Part shown: positions 16,353 to 25,905 of the stretch, piece by piece
How positions within the stretch are numbered: position 1 is the first letter of the stretch
Layout: every line of letters begins with the position of its first letter
NCBI GenBank assembly: GCA_036398775.1
Contig: DASWOJ010000137.1
Coordinates: 1-64,000 of the forward strand
Reading direction: 5' to 3'
Origin: DASWOJ01 sp036398775
GTDB taxonomy: Bacteria > Pseudomonadota > Alphaproteobacteria > Acetobacterales > Acetobacteraceae
Length of the DNA: 64,000 nucleotides
Notes under the pieces: model-generated
The model's input: the letters and a program-made list of their open reading frames with translations, nothing else
Told to the model about the DNA's origin: nothing
Database searches by the model: none
Made by a program: the position numbers and the translations under genes

Positions 16353-17897
16353 ATGATCCGCGGCATCCTGACCATCGGCGGCTGGACCATGGTCAGCCGC
16401 GTCCTGGGCTTCCTGCGCGACGTGCAGATCGCCGCGCTGCTGGGCACCGGACCCGTCGCGGATGCCTTCTTCATCGCCTTCAAGGCCCCCAACCTGTTCC
16501 GCCGCCTGTTCGGCGAGGGCGCGTTCAATGCCGCCTTCGTGCCCGAGTTCTCCGGCATCCTCGCCACCGAGGGCCGCGACGAAGCCCGGCGCTTCGCCCA
16601 GGAAGCCATCGCCGTACTGGCCTTCTGGCTGGCGGCTCTGACCGTCGCGGGCCTCGTGCTCATGCCCTTCATCATGGCGTGGCTGGCGCCGGGCTTCGCC
16701 GAGGTGCCCGGCAAGATGGAGCTGACCGTCACCCTGGCGCGGATCATGTTCCCCTACTTGTTCCTGATCTGCCTGGCGGCGCTGCTGTCCGGGGTGCTGA
16801 ACGGGCTGGACCGCTTCGCCGCCGCCGCCGCCGCCCCCGTGGTGCTGAACGGCGTGTCCATCGCCTCCATGTCGGTGCTGTCGCCCCTGGTGCCGACGGT
16901 GGGCCACGCCCTGGCCTGGGGCGTCACCGCGGCCGGAGTGCTGCAACTCGTGCTGCTGGGAGTGGCGGTGCGCCGGGCGGGGATGCGGCTGCGGGTGCCG
17001 GTGCCGCGGCTGACGCCACGCATGCGGCTGCTGCTGCGGCGCATGGGGCCGGGGCTGGTGGGCGCGGGGGTCACGCAGCTCAACCAAACCGTGGACATCA
17101 TCATCGTCAGCCTGCTCCCAGCCGGCGCGGCGTCGCTGCTGTACTATGCGGAGCGGGTGTATCAGCTTCCGCTCGGCGTCATCGGCACCGCGGTCGGCAC
17201 CGCGCTGCTGCCGCTGCTGTCCCGCCAGGCCCGGTCCGGAGACGTCGCGGGCGCCGTGGCGTCCATGAACCGGGCGCTGGAGGTCACGCTGGTCCTGACC
17301 CTGCCGGCCGCGCTGGCGCTGGCGGTGGCGGGCGGCCCGATCATGCTGGTGCTGTTCGGCCGCGGCGCCTTCGACCCCGCCGCCGCGAGGCTCAGCGCGC
17401 AATCGCTCGCGGCCTACGCGCTGGGGCTGCCGTCCATCGTGCTGCTGAAGGTGCTGGTCCCTGCCTTCTTCGCCCACGGCGACACCGGGACGCCGGTGCG
17501 GGTGGGCATGGGCGCCATCGCGCTCAACCTGCTGCTGAACCTGCTGTTCATGGTGCCGCTGCAGCACATCGGCCCGGCGCTGGCGACCAGCCTGTCCGCC
17601 ATCGTCAACGCCGCCGCGCTGGGCGTTATCCTGTGGCGCCGCGGCCAATTGGCGCCGGATGCCCGGGTACGCCGCCGTCTGCCGCGCATGGCCCTGGCGG
17701 CGGCTGCGATGGCGCTGGTGCTCTGGTATGGCGAGGACACGGTGTTCGCCGCCGCCGGCAGCGTCGCCGGGCTGCGCTGGGGCGCGCTGGCGGTGGTGGT
17801 GGCGGGCGGAATGGCGGCCTACGGGGTCGCCGGGCAACTCCTGGGCGCGTTCGACGGGCGGGAGCTGCTGCGCATGGTGCGGCGACGCGGGCGGTAG
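16353..17897 (+). CDS. murJ: Lipid II flippase MurJ
   Basis: A 514-residue polytopic inner-membrane protein that moves lipid II to the periplasm for peptidoglycan synthesis. The N-terminus GGWTMVSRVLGFLRDVQIA and the following PNLFRRLFGEGAFNAAFVPEF are diagnostic of MurJ/MviN. About 14 hydrophobic helices can be seen. The ATG at 16353 starts the conserved MIRGILTIGG; the open frame upstream only runs through intergenic sequence. In many alphaproteobacteria murJ follows glnD directly; here glnD is about 17 kb away. Confidence 0.95.
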   Translation: MIRGILTIGGWTMVSRVLGFLRDVQIAALLGTGPVADAFFIAFKAPNLFRRLFGEGAFNAAFVPEFSGILATEGRDEARRFAQEAIAVLAFWLAALTVAGLVLMPFIMAWLAPGFAEVPGKMELTVTLARIMFPYLFLICLAALLSGVLNGLDRFAAAAAAPVVLNGVSIASMSVLSPLVPTVGHALAWGVTAAGVLQLVLLGVAVRRAGMRLRVPVPRLTPRMRLLLRRMGPGLVGAGVTQLNQTVDIIIVSLLPAGAASLLYYAERVYQLPLGVIGTAVGTALLPLLSRQARSGDVAGAVASMNRALEVTLVLTLPAALALAVAGGPIMLVLFGRGAFDPAAARLSAQSLAAYALGLPSIVLLKVLVPAFFAHGDTGTPVRVGMGAIALNLLLNLLFMVPLQHIGPALATSLSAIVNAAALGVILWRRGQLAPDARVRRRLPRMALAAAAMALVLWYGEDTVFAAAGSVAGLRWGALAVVVAGGMAAYGVAGQLLGAFDGRELLRMVRRRGR

Positions 17898-18062
17898 GAC
17901 ACATCGCAGCCCAGTCCGGACGCGAAGCAGCCATGCCTCAAGCTGCGCGCACCCACCCGCAAGTGAGCCGCAGCGGCAGGCGGCTGCACCCGGACGCGGC
18001 CCGATCCATTCCCTAACCAGCCAGCCCTTGACCAGCCAGCCCCGCCCGCACAGAACCCGGCC

Positions 18063-19061
18063 ATGCAACGCATCTTCTCCGGCATCCAGCCGTCCGGCAT
18101 CCCCCACCTCGGCAACTATCTCGGCGCCATACGCAACTGGGTGGCGCTGCAGCGGGACCACGAGTGCCTGTACTGCGTCGTGGACCTGCACGCGATTACC
18201 GCATGGCAGGACCCGCGCACCCTGGCCGCCGCAACGCGGGAACTCGCGGCGTCGCTGATCGCCTGCGGCATAGACCCCGCGGCGCACGTCCTGTTCAACC
18301 AGTCCGCCGTCCACGCCCACGTCCGCCTTGCCTGGATTTTTACTTGTGTCGCCCGCATGGGCTGGCTGAACCGGATGACGCAGTTCAAGGATAAGGCGGG
18401 CAAGGACCGCGAGCAGGTCTCGACCGGGCTGTTCGTCTATCCCAACCTGATGGCCGCCGACATCCACGCCTATCACGCGACCCGGGTGCCGGTGGGCGAC
18501 GACCAGCGGCAGCACTTGGAGCTGGCGAACGACATCGCCGCCAAGTTCAACCATGACTACGAGGTGGAGTTCTTCCCGCAGGTCGAGGCGCTGATCCTCG
18601 GCCCGGCGGCACGGGTCATGAGCCTGCGCGACGGCTCCAGGAAGATGTCGAAATCCGACCCGTCCGACCAGAGCCGCATCAACCTGACCGACGACGCCGA
18701 CACGATCGCCCTCAAGATACGCCGCGCCCGCACCGACGCCGAGCCGCTGCCGAACGAGGCCGAGGGCCTGGAAGGCCGGCCAGAGGCGCGCAACCTCGTC
18801 GGCATCATGGCGGCGCTGCTGGAAACCGACCCGGCCGGAGTGTTGCGGGAGCACGGCGGCAAAGGCTTCGGCGTGTTCAAGGAAGCCTTGGCCGAGGTCG
18901 TAGTCGCCCACCTGGCGCCCATAGCTGCTGAAACCCGCCGGCTCCTGGCCGATCCCAGCGCAGTGGACGCCATACTCCGCAACGGCGCCGCCCGCGCGGC
19001 CTCCATCGCCGACCCCATCGTCGCAGAAGCCGAGCGCCTTGTCGGCTTCCTCCGCCCATAA
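18063..19061 (+). CDS. trpS: Tryptophanyl-tRNA synthetase TrpS
   Basis: A class Ic aminoacyl-tRNA synthetase of 332 residues. RIFSGIQPSGIPHLGNYLG contains the HIGH-equivalent, and RKMSKSDPSDQSRINLTDD the KMSKS loop. DLHAITAW and GDDQRQHLELANDIA are also conserved. It charges tRNA-Trp. It lies 165 bp after murJ; nothing else was seen in that gap. A REPIN-like copy follows. Confidence 0.97.
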   Translation: MQRIFSGIQPSGIPHLGNYLGAIRNWVALQRDHECLYCVVDLHAITAWQDPRTLAAATRELAASLIACGIDPAAHVLFNQSAVHAHVRLAWIFTCVARMGWLNRMTQFKDKAGKDREQVSTGLFVYPNLMAADIHAYHATRVPVGDDQRQHLELANDIAAKFNHDYEVEFFPQVEALILGPAARVMSLRDGSRKMSKSDPSDQSRINLTDDADTIALKIRRARTDAEPLPNEAEGLEGRPEARNLVGIMAALLETDPAGVLREHGGKGFGVFKEALAEVVVAHLAPIAAETRRLLADPSAVDAILRNGAARAASIADPIVAEAERLVGFLRP

Positions 19062-19071
19062 CCCCCTTGCT

Positions 19072-19223
19072 GTTCTCCCTCTTCCTCCGGGAGAGAGCCG
19101 GGGTAAGGGAAGCCGAAGGCGCCAAGCCCGGCCGACGGGCAAGCCGCCCCGCTTTGGATGGAGAAGGACAGCCCGTGTGGCCTTTCCCTCACCCCAACCC
19201 TCTCCCGGAGGGAGAGGGAGCAG
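19072..19223. repeat. REPIN/BIME-like repeat, copy 3 (about 152 bp)
   Basis: The left arm (19072-19110) is slightly degraded (CCCTCTTCC TCC GGGAGAGAG). The right arm (19186-19223) has the perfect stem CCCTCTCCC GGA GGGAGAGGG. It occupies almost the whole space between trpS and paaX, so it falls within the paaX promoter or leader region. Confidence 0.85.
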
Positions 19224-19239
19224 CAAGCAAGCCTAGGCC

Positions 19240-20094
19240 ATGCCGCTCGCCGGACTTTTGGCAGCTCTCAGGGATGCCCCATCCCGCACCGGCTCGGTCA
19301 TCATCACCATCTACGGCGACGCCATAGCCCCCCGCGGCGGCGAACTCGCGCTGTCATCCCTCCTCGAACTCATGGCAGCCCTGGGCGCAAACGGTGGCGT
19401 GGTACGGACCGCAATATCCCGCCTGGCGCGTGATGGCTGGCTGGAAGGGCACCGCGCCGGGCGCCGCAGCTTCTATCGCCTGTCCCGCCGGGGGAAACTG
19501 GAGTCTGCAAAGGCAGGCCCACGCATCTATGGCCCGCTGGTCAGCCCGTGGGGTGGGCAGCTCCGCCTAGCCTTTGCCGAGGCCGGCGTGGAGCGGACGA
19601 TGCTGGAGCAGGCAGGCTACGCCCTGCTGGCCCCAGGTGTGCTCGCCGCCCCGGATACAGCATTGACGCCGCCGCCTGGGATACCTGCCCTGCTGAGCAA
19701 CGGCACGCCGGAGGCACTGCGCGCGTTGGCTGCACGCGCCTGGCCCGTGACCCGGGTGGGAATGGGATATGCAGGATTCGTGGAATTGTTCGCCGATTTG
19801 GACAGTCTCGCCGCCGGGCTGCAGCCGCTAGAGGCACTTGCCATGCGGATACTGCTGATCCATGAATACCGCCGGGTCACGCTGCGCGACCCACGGCTGC
19901 CGTCTGGCCTATTGCCGCCGGATTGGCCCGGCACCACTGCCTGCGCGCTGTGCGCCCGGCTTTACACCACTCTGGCGCCAGCATCGGAATACTGGCTCGA
20001 CAACGCAGAAAACAGGTCCGGCCTCCTGCCGAGGGGGCCGGACCCGGCAATACGCTTTAGCGGCGGCGATACACGACCTGCGGAGTTGGCTTAG
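19240..20094 (+). CDS. paaX: Phenylacetate degradation regulator PaaX
   Basis: A 284-residue GntR-like repressor that releases paa promoters when bound by phenylacetyl-CoA. The N-terminal winged helix includes GSVIITIYGDAIAPRGGEL and GVVRTAISRLARDGWLEG, both typical of PaaX, followed by RRSFYRLSRRGK. The middle and C-terminal PaaX domains (RIYGPL, LIHEYRRVTLRDPRLPSGL) are intact. It stands just ahead of the paaA-E genes. Its 3' end overlaps the convergent CsbD-like gene by 38 nt. Confidence 0.94.
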   Translation: MPLAGLLAALRDAPSRTGSVIITIYGDAIAPRGGELALSSLLELMAALGANGGVVRTAISRLARDGWLEGHRAGRRSFYRLSRRGKLESAKAGPRIYGPLVSPWGGQLRLAFAEAGVERTMLEQAGYALLAPGVLAAPDTALTPPPGIPALLSNGTPEALRALAARAWPVTRVGMGYAGFVELFADLDSLAAGLQPLEALAMRILLIHEYRRVTLRDPRLPSGLLPPDWPGTTACALCARLYTTLAPASEYWLDNAENRSGLLPRGPDPAIRFSGGDTRPAELA

Positions 20095-20413
20095 TCGCCA
20101 ACGCGATCAGGAAACCCACCCCGGCTGCGATCAGCACCGCAGTGATCGGGCGTGCGTCCACCTGCTCGGCCAGCATGTCGCCGGCCTCCTCGATCTGGTC
20201 CAGCATTTGCGAGCCGAAGTCTCCCGCGCCGACCTTGTCCGCAACGTCGCGCACCGTGTCGGCCGCCTGGCCATAGGCCCGCTGCGCGCTGCCCGCAGCC
20301 TTGTCCATCGCGCCATCGGTCTTAAGCTTGGTGTCGCCGGTCATGTCGCCCAGCGCGCCCTCAACCTTGCCGCCGACCTTGCGGGCTGCACCCTCGAAGC
20401 GGTTCTCGTCCAT
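20057..20413 (-). CDS. CsbD-like stress protein with C-terminal membrane helix
   Basis: A 118-residue protein. The N-terminus MDENRFEGAARKVGGKVEGA belongs to the CsbD family (YjbJ-like general stress proteins). The middle is a charged amphipathic segment, and the C-terminus has a membrane helix (AVLIAAGVGFLIALA) of the kind in the DUF883/ElaB group. The ATG at 20413 is preferred because GGAG lies 9 nt upstream; earlier TTG and ATG codons overlap that site. It is on the opposite strand, between paaX and paaA, and is unlikely to serve phenylacetate metabolism. Confidence 0.85.
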   Translation of the reverse strand: MDENRFEGAARKVGGKVEGALGDMTGDTKLKTDGAMDKAAGSAQRAYGQAADTVRDVADKVGAGDFGSQMLDQIEEAGDMLAEQVDARPITAVLIAAGVGFLIALATKPTPQVVYRRR

Positions 20414-20498
20414 GATATGCATCTCCAACCTGTTGCTGATGCGAAGAGAACACCGGCGGGGGCAGGGGGTTCCGCAATGGCGGATCTTACAAGAAATC

Positions 20499-20526
20499 TT
20501 GCATCCTTCGTTTTCTGTGATACATT
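20499..20526 (+). promoter_or_regulatory. Putative paaA promoter with overlapping inverted repeat
   Basis: TTGCAT (20499-20504) and TACATT (20521-20526) are spaced by 16 bp. The palindromic sequence CAAGA-AA-TCTTG (20490-20501) overlaps the -35. It could be a repressor site, and PaaX is the obvious candidate, though it does not match the published E. coli PaaX box. Confidence 0.4.
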
Positions 20527-20554
20527 CTGCATGTCCCAGGTCGGAGCATCAGGC

Positions 20555-21546
<992 letters not shown>

Positions 21547-21550
<4 letters not shown>

Positions 21551-21834
21551 CCGAGAACAGGACTCCGCTGTGGGAGGTATTCATCCGCAGCCGCAACGGC
21601 CTGGCTCATAAGCACGCCGGCAGCGTCCACGCCGCCGACGCCACGATGGCGTTGCAGGCGGCGCGCGATGTTTACACCCGGCGAGGTGAGGGCCTGTCCC
21701 TATGGGTCGTCCCCAGCAATGCCATCACCGCCAGCGACCCCACCGATAAGGCGATGATGTTCGAGCCGACGGCCAGCAAGATCTACCGCCACCCCACCTT
21801 CTATGAAGTTCCGGACGAAGTAGGCCACATGTAA
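21547..21834 (+). CDS. paaB: Phenylacetyl-CoA epoxidase subunit PaaB
   Basis: A 95-residue small subunit. PLWEVFIRSRNGLAHKHAGS and VHAADATMALQAARDVYTRR are the family signature. It starts 4 nt inside the paaA end. A REPIN-like repeat separates it from paaC. Confidence 0.95.
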
Positions 21835-21846
21835 TGAACAACCCCT

Positions 21847-21995
21847 TCCTTCTCCCTATGGGAGAGGACCGGGGTGAGGGGGCGGGCAAGCGCCTTCTTG
21901 GCCCACTGCGCACTTGGTCCCCTCGGCACAAGCAGTCTCCGCCCCGCAGCCAAGACCCCCTCACCCCAACCCTCTCCCAAAGGTAGAGGGAGCAG
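21847..21995. repeat. REPIN/BIME-like repeat, copy 4, inside the paa operon
   Basis: The left arm (21847-21881) is shortened (CTCCC TAT GGGAG). The right arm (21955-21995) reads CCCTCTCCCAAAGGTAGAGGG. The interior resembles copy 1, including CCAAGACCCCC before the right arm. The end of the right arm (GAGGGAG) lies about 11 nt ahead of the paaC GTG and probably serves as its ribosome binding site. Confidence 0.85.
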
Positions 21996-22003
21996 GCGCC
22001 GCA

Positions 22004-22771
22004 GTGACCACCTCGATTCAAGTCCTGGAAACCCCGCTGGTCCTCTACACCCTGCAACGGGCTGACGACGCGCTGGTGCTAGGCCACCGGCTGTCCGAAT
22101 GGTGCGGCCATGCGCCGTCGCTGGAGGAGGACGTGGCCCTCGCCAACATGGGCCTGGACCTGCTGGGCCAGGCGCGCAGCCTGTATGCCTATGCCGGCGA
22201 GACCGAAGGCGCCGGACACGGCGAGGACCACCTGGCCTACCTGCGCGACGCCCCGCAATACCGCAACCTGCTGCTGCTGGAGCAGCCGAACGGCGACTTC
22301 GCCCAGACCATTGCCCGGCAGTTCTTCTACGCCGCCTTCATGGACCCTTGGTGGGGCGCGACGTGCGCCAGCACCGACCCGACCCTCGCCGCCATCGCCG
22401 CCAAGGCCGAAAAAGAGGTGGCCTACCACTTGCGCCATGCCTCGGAGTGGATGATCCGCCTCGGCGACGGCACCGAAGAGAGCGCCCGCCGCGCCCAGGC
22501 CGCCGTGGATTGCCTGTGGCCCCACACCGGCGAGATGTTCACCCCACCTGACCCGCCGCTGGTCGCTGCAGGCGTGGCGGTTGACCCGGCATCGCTGCGC
22601 CCAGCCTACGACGCCACTGTTGCCGCAGTGCTGGACCAGGCCACCCTGTCCCGCCCCGCCAGCGCCTGGATGCACAAGGGCGGACGCCAGGGCCGCCACA
22701 CCGAGCACCTCGGCCCCATGCTGGCCGAAATGCAGCACCTGCAGCGCACCCACCCCGGCGCAACCTGGTGA
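22004..22771 (+). CDS. paaC: Phenylacetyl-CoA epoxidase subunit PaaC (structural)
   Basis: A 255-residue ferritin-like subunit that pairs with PaaA but lacks a working diiron site. YTLQRADDALVLGHRLSEW, EDVALANMGLDLLGQA and HLRHASEWMIRLGDGTEES are typical. The start is the GTG at 22004; its only purine-rich binding site is the end of the upstream repeat. It overlaps paaD by 4 nt. Confidence 0.95.
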   Translation: MTTSIQVLETPLVLYTLQRADDALVLGHRLSEWCGHAPSLEEDVALANMGLDLLGQARSLYAYAGETEGAGHGEDHLAYLRDAPQYRNLLLLEQPNGDFAQTIARQFFYAAFMDPWWGATCASTDPTLAAIAAKAEKEVAYHLRHASEWMIRLGDGTEESARRAQAAVDCLWPHTGEMFTPPDPPLVAAGVAVDPASLRPAYDATVAAVLDQATLSRPASAWMHKGGRQGRHTEHLGPMLAEMQHLQRTHPGATW

Positions 22772-23247
22772 CCAGCCTGCGCGACCGCGCCTGGGCCGCC
22801 GCCGCGGAGGTCACGGACCCCGAAGTCCCGGTGCTGACCATCGCCGACCTCGGTGTCCTGCGCGGCGTGGCCGAGACGGGCGATGGCGTCGAGGTGCTGA
22901 TTACCCCGACCTACTCCGGTTGCGCCGCCATGGGCGTCATCGCGATGGAGGTCGAGCTGGCCTTGTCCCGCGCCGGCATCCCCGGCCGGGTCCGCACCGT
23001 GCTGTCCCCGGCCTGGACCACCGACTGGATGACGCAGGACGGCCGGCGCAAGCTGCTGGAATACGGCATCGCCCCACCAGTGCCCGGCAGCGGCCGACGC
23101 GCCCTGTTCGGCGTGGACACAGTCGCCTGTCCCCGCTGCGGCTCGGATCATACGGAGGTCGTCGCGGAGTTCGGCTCCACGTCTTGCAAGGCGCTATGGC
23201 GCTGCCTGCAATGCCGCGAGCCGTTCGACTACTTCAAGTGTCACTGA
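22768..23247 (+). CDS. paaD: Phenylacetate degradation protein PaaD (SufT/MIP18-like)
   Basis: A 159-residue protein, probably needed to mature the iron-sulfur or diiron centres of the epoxidase. The N-terminal DUF59 part has EVTDPEVPVLTIADLG and the Cys-containing PTYSGCAAM. The C-terminus is a zinc-ribbon-like set (CPRCGS, CLQC, final C-H). The GTG start overlaps paaC. A further repeat copy lies between it and paaE. Confidence 0.93.
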   Translation: MTSLRDRAWAAAAEVTDPEVPVLTIADLGVLRGVAETGDGVEVLITPTYSGCAAMGVIAMEVELALSRAGIPGRVRTVLSPAWTTDWMTQDGRRKLLEYGIAPPVPGSGRRALFGVDTVACPRCGSDHTEVVAEFGSTSCKALWRCLQCREPFDYFKCH

Positions 23248-23287
23248 TGTTGCCGCGCAACCGGTCCAACAGCAGGCGAGCAGCCTG

Positions 23288-23440
23288 CTTTTCCCTCTCC
23301 CGCCGGGAGAGGGCCGGAGTGAGGGGGCGGACAAGCACAGTCACGACAGACACAGGCGTTTACCGCGCTGAACCGCCCGGCGCACGGGTGATCGGCCAAG
23401 ACCCCCTCACCCCAGCCTTCTCCCGAAGGAAGAGGGAGCA
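23288..23440. repeat. REPIN/BIME-like repeat, copy 5, inside the paa operon
   Basis: The left arm (23288-23326) has CCCTCTCCC GCC GGGAGAGGG. The right arm (23401-23440) is CCTTCTCCCGAAGGAAGAGGG. It separates paaD and paaE by about 240 nt in a cluster that is otherwise tightly packed. Confidence 0.85.
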
Positions 23441-23488
23441 AGCCGCCCGCTCAGCCCGCCGCCGCCCGCGCCTTAGCCCACCACAGCG

Positions 23489-24559
23489 ATGAGCCGCTTC
23501 CAAAGCCTCCGCATCACCGACGTCCGCCAGGAAACAGCGGACACCGTCAGCGTGGCCCTTCAAGTGCCCGACGACCTCCGCCCCAGCTTCGCCTACCAGC
23601 CCGGCCAATACCTGACCTTGCGGACCACCCTCGACGGGGAGGAACTCCGCCGGTCCTACTCCATCTGCTCTGGCCTCGACGACGGCGAGATGCGGGTGGC
23701 GATCAAGCTCGTGCCGGACGGACGGTTCTCCGCCTGGGTGCATGCGGCGCTGCAGCCGGGCCATCTGATCGAGGCCATGCCGCCGCAAGGCCGCTTCACC
23801 ATAGCACTCGACCCGGCGGCATCGCGCACCTACCTGGGCGTCGCCGCCGGGTCCGGCATCACCCCGGTGCTGTCCATCCTGCGCTCCGTGCTGTCGCGCG
23901 AACCCGGCAGCCGCTTCGTGCTGCTGTATGGCAGCCGCGCCACCGGCGGCATCATCTTCCGCGAGGCCTTGGAGGAGCTGAAGGACCGTTTCATGGGCCG
24001 CTTCACCGTCGTCCACGTCCTGTCGCGGGAGCAGCAAGATGTGCCGGTGCTGTGGGGCCGGCTCGACGGCCCGCGGGTGCGGACGCTGTTGCGCGGCCTG
24101 CTGGATGCGCCGCAAGTTGGCCAAGCCTTTCTGTGCGGGCCGGAAGCGATGATCGCCGAGGTGTCCGCGGCCCTGGCGGAGGCCGGCCTGCCGCCCGAGC
24201 GCATCCACAGCGAACGGTTCACCACAGCCGCTTCGTCCCCAGCCCGCCCGAGGACGACCCCGGCGCGCGGCGCGCCGCCCTTCGCGGTGGCGACGGTCGT
24301 GTCTGACGGCATCCGGACCGAGGTGCCGATGCAGGATGGGGAAACCGTCCTGGACGCCGCCCTGCGCGCCGGGTTGGACCTGCCATACTCCTGCCGCGGC
24401 GGCATGTGCAGCACCTGCCGGGCCCGGGTCGCCGAGGGAGCTGTCCGCATGGACGTGAACTATGGGCTGGAGCCGTGGGAAACCGAGGCCGGCTATGTCC
24501 TGACCTGCCAGGCGCATCCCACGACCCGGCACGTCCTGGTGGACTACGACCACGTTTGA
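23489..24559 (+). CDS. paaE: Phenylacetyl-CoA epoxidase reductase PaaE
   Basis: The reductase subunit, 356 residues. A ferredoxin-NADP reductase module comes first: QPGQYLTLRT with RRSYSIC for FAD, then GVAAGSGITPVLSI for NADPH. A C-terminal plant-type 2Fe-2S ferredoxin follows, with ligands in SCRGGMCSTCRARV and a late Cys in YVLTCQAHP. It passes electrons from NADPH to PaaA. No other paa genes follow; paaZ, paaG, paaJ and paaK must be elsewhere. Confidence 0.95.
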   Translation: MSRFQSLRITDVRQETADTVSVALQVPDDLRPSFAYQPGQYLTLRTTLDGEELRRSYSICSGLDDGEMRVAIKLVPDGRFSAWVHAALQPGHLIEAMPPQGRFTIALDPAASRTYLGVAAGSGITPVLSILRSVLSREPGSRFVLLYGSRATGGIIFREALEELKDRFMGRFTVVHVLSREQQDVPVLWGRLDGPRVRTLLRGLLDAPQVGQAFLCGPEAMIAEVSAALAEAGLPPERIHSERFTTAASSPARPRTTPARGAPPFAVATVVSDGIRTEVPMQDGETVLDAALRAGLDLPYSCRGGMCSTCRARVAEGAVRMDVNYGLEPWETEAGYVLTCQAHPTTRHVLVDYDHV

Positions 24560-24604
24560 CGCCAGCCTGCCTGGGCCTGGCCAAGGGAGCCATGAACACC
24601 TTGC

Positions 24605-24681
24605 AGGGCGGAAAAGCGCCAGCGCCTTCCGCCACACCCCAGCGCCGTCCTTCGGCGGAAGGCGCTGCGCTTTTCCGCCCT
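24605..24681. repeat. Long near-perfect inverted repeat after paaE (second repeat family)
   Basis: Arms of about 28 bp (24605-24633 and 24654-24681) are complementary except for one extra base; the loop is 20 nt. Each arm contains GGCGGAAAAGCGC or its complement. There is no T-run, so it is more likely a palindromic intergenic repeat of a different family than a simple terminator, though it may stop transcription from both convergent sides. Confidence 0.75.
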
Positions 24682-24702
24682 ACGAAGTTTGTTGTCCCGG
24701 GA

Positions 24703-25905
24703 TCAGTTCCTCTGCCCCAGCGCCCTTCGTGCCCTGAACAGCAGCGCACGCGCGGCTAGATGCGGCGCCAGCGGACGCAGCTTGGCCCGCAGCACAGCCA
24801 CGGTGCGCTGGTAATGCTCGCTCGCCGGGTCCAGCGCCAACGCCCGCTCGGCATGACGCAGCGCGCCTGGCAGGTCGCGCCGTGCCCGCAGCAGCTCCGC
24901 AATGGTATTGTGGATGCCGGCGTGGTGCGGCCAGGCCGTCCTGATCTCGTGCGCCACCGCCAATGCCCCGGCGCTGTCGCCGGCGCGGGTCAGCGCGATG
25001 CAGTAATCCATCAGGTAGCCGGGATGGCGCTCCAGTGCAGCCACCTGCCGATGAACCGCCAGCGCCTCCGCATGGCGCCCGGCGGCGGACAGACGCAAGG
25101 CCAGGGAATGGTGCCCTTCCGGCCGGCCGGGATCCAGCGCCACCGCCCGTTGCGCCAGCGCCACCGCCCAGCCCGGCCGCGACCGCGGCTGACGCCCGGC
25201 CAGGACGCCGTGATAGACCGCCAGCCCGCGGCGGGCAGCACGGGCAGCACGCTCGGCCGCGGCCACGTCCAGGGTGCCGTCCAGCGCCCCCATCACCAAT
25301 CCATGCAGCAGCCCGGCTTCCTGCAAGTAGCTGCCGACGGGGTGCCCGGCAAACGGCAGGCGCAGCCGCTGGATCGGCGTGTCCCGGGCGATCCGGTCGG
25401 CATGGGGCCGGTCCATGCCGTGGGGATCATAGGCGACGACCGGCCGGATGCGCGAGCGGATCGGCCCGTCCAGCGCCGGCAACGGACGCAGCCGCCGCTG
25501 GTCCTGGCCCCACCGGCGCTCGAACGGCGCCTTGGCCGGGTCAATCGAATATTGCGGCGACAGCGCCAGCGCCGCCGTGGCGCCCGCGGCGTCGGCGAAG
25601 CGCACCGCGGCATAGGCGCCCATGCTGGACCCATAAGCCAGCACCGACCCGGCGCCGGACGCGGCCGCACGCATGGCGGCCAGGGCGTCCGGCAGCTCGG
25701 GATACTGGAACCAGTCGTTGTCCCGGCTGAGCAAATGCGTTGCAGCGATGCCATGCCGGGCGAAGTATTCCTCGCCAAACCCCGGCCGAGCCAGCGTGCG
25801 GTCGTCGTGGTAGCAGTCGAAGGTGACGACATGGCGCACCGCATCCGCAGCCGGGACGTGGCGCACCAGAAGGTCGCGGCTCTCGAAAAGCGTCTGCGCC
25901 GTCAC
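24703..25905 (-). CDS. Alpha/beta-hydrolase-like protein with C-terminal TPR repeats
   Basis: A 400-residue protein. The first 200 residues look like an alpha/beta hydrolase: VVTFDCYHDDR and a nucleophile elbow GSSMGAYAAVRF near residue 92, with a late His in FAGHPVGSY. The rest is TPR-like helices (ALAQRAVALDPGRPEGHHSL, ALRHAERALALDPASEHYQ). No signal peptide. Function unknown; a role in recognising or cutting a polymer or an acyl-protein is only a guess. The GTG start overlaps the upstream SDR stop, so the two are coupled. Confidence 0.75.
   Translation of the reverse strand: MTAQTLFESRDLLVRHVPAADAVRHVVTFDCYHDDRTLARPGFGEEYFARHGIAATHLLSRDNDWFQYPELPDALAAMRAAASGAGSVLAYGSSMGAYAAVRFADAAGATAALALSPQYSIDPAKAPFERRWGQDQRRLRPLPALDGPIRSRIRPVVAYDPHGMDRPHADRIARDTPIQRLRLPFAGHPVGSYLQEAGLLHGLVMGALDGTLDVAAAERAARAARRGLAVYHGVLAGRQPRSRPGWAVALAQRAVALDPGRPEGHHSLALRLSAAGRHAEALAVHRQVAALERHPGYLMDYCIALTRAGDSAGALAVAHEIRTAWPHHAGIHNTIAELLRARRDLPGALRHAERALALDPASEHYQRTVAVLRAKLRPLAPHLAARALLFRARRALGQRN

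Noticed and set aside
16236..19226. A 996-codon minus-strand open frame across murJ and trpS
   Set aside because: It is antisense to two firmly identified genes, is composed of low-complexity His/Gln/Arg-rich sequence, and has no domain. High GC produces such frames.
19862..20554. Upstream open extension of PaaA
   Set aside because: It overlaps paaX and the CsbD-like gene. The ATG at 20555 has a proper GGAG and gives the usual protein length.
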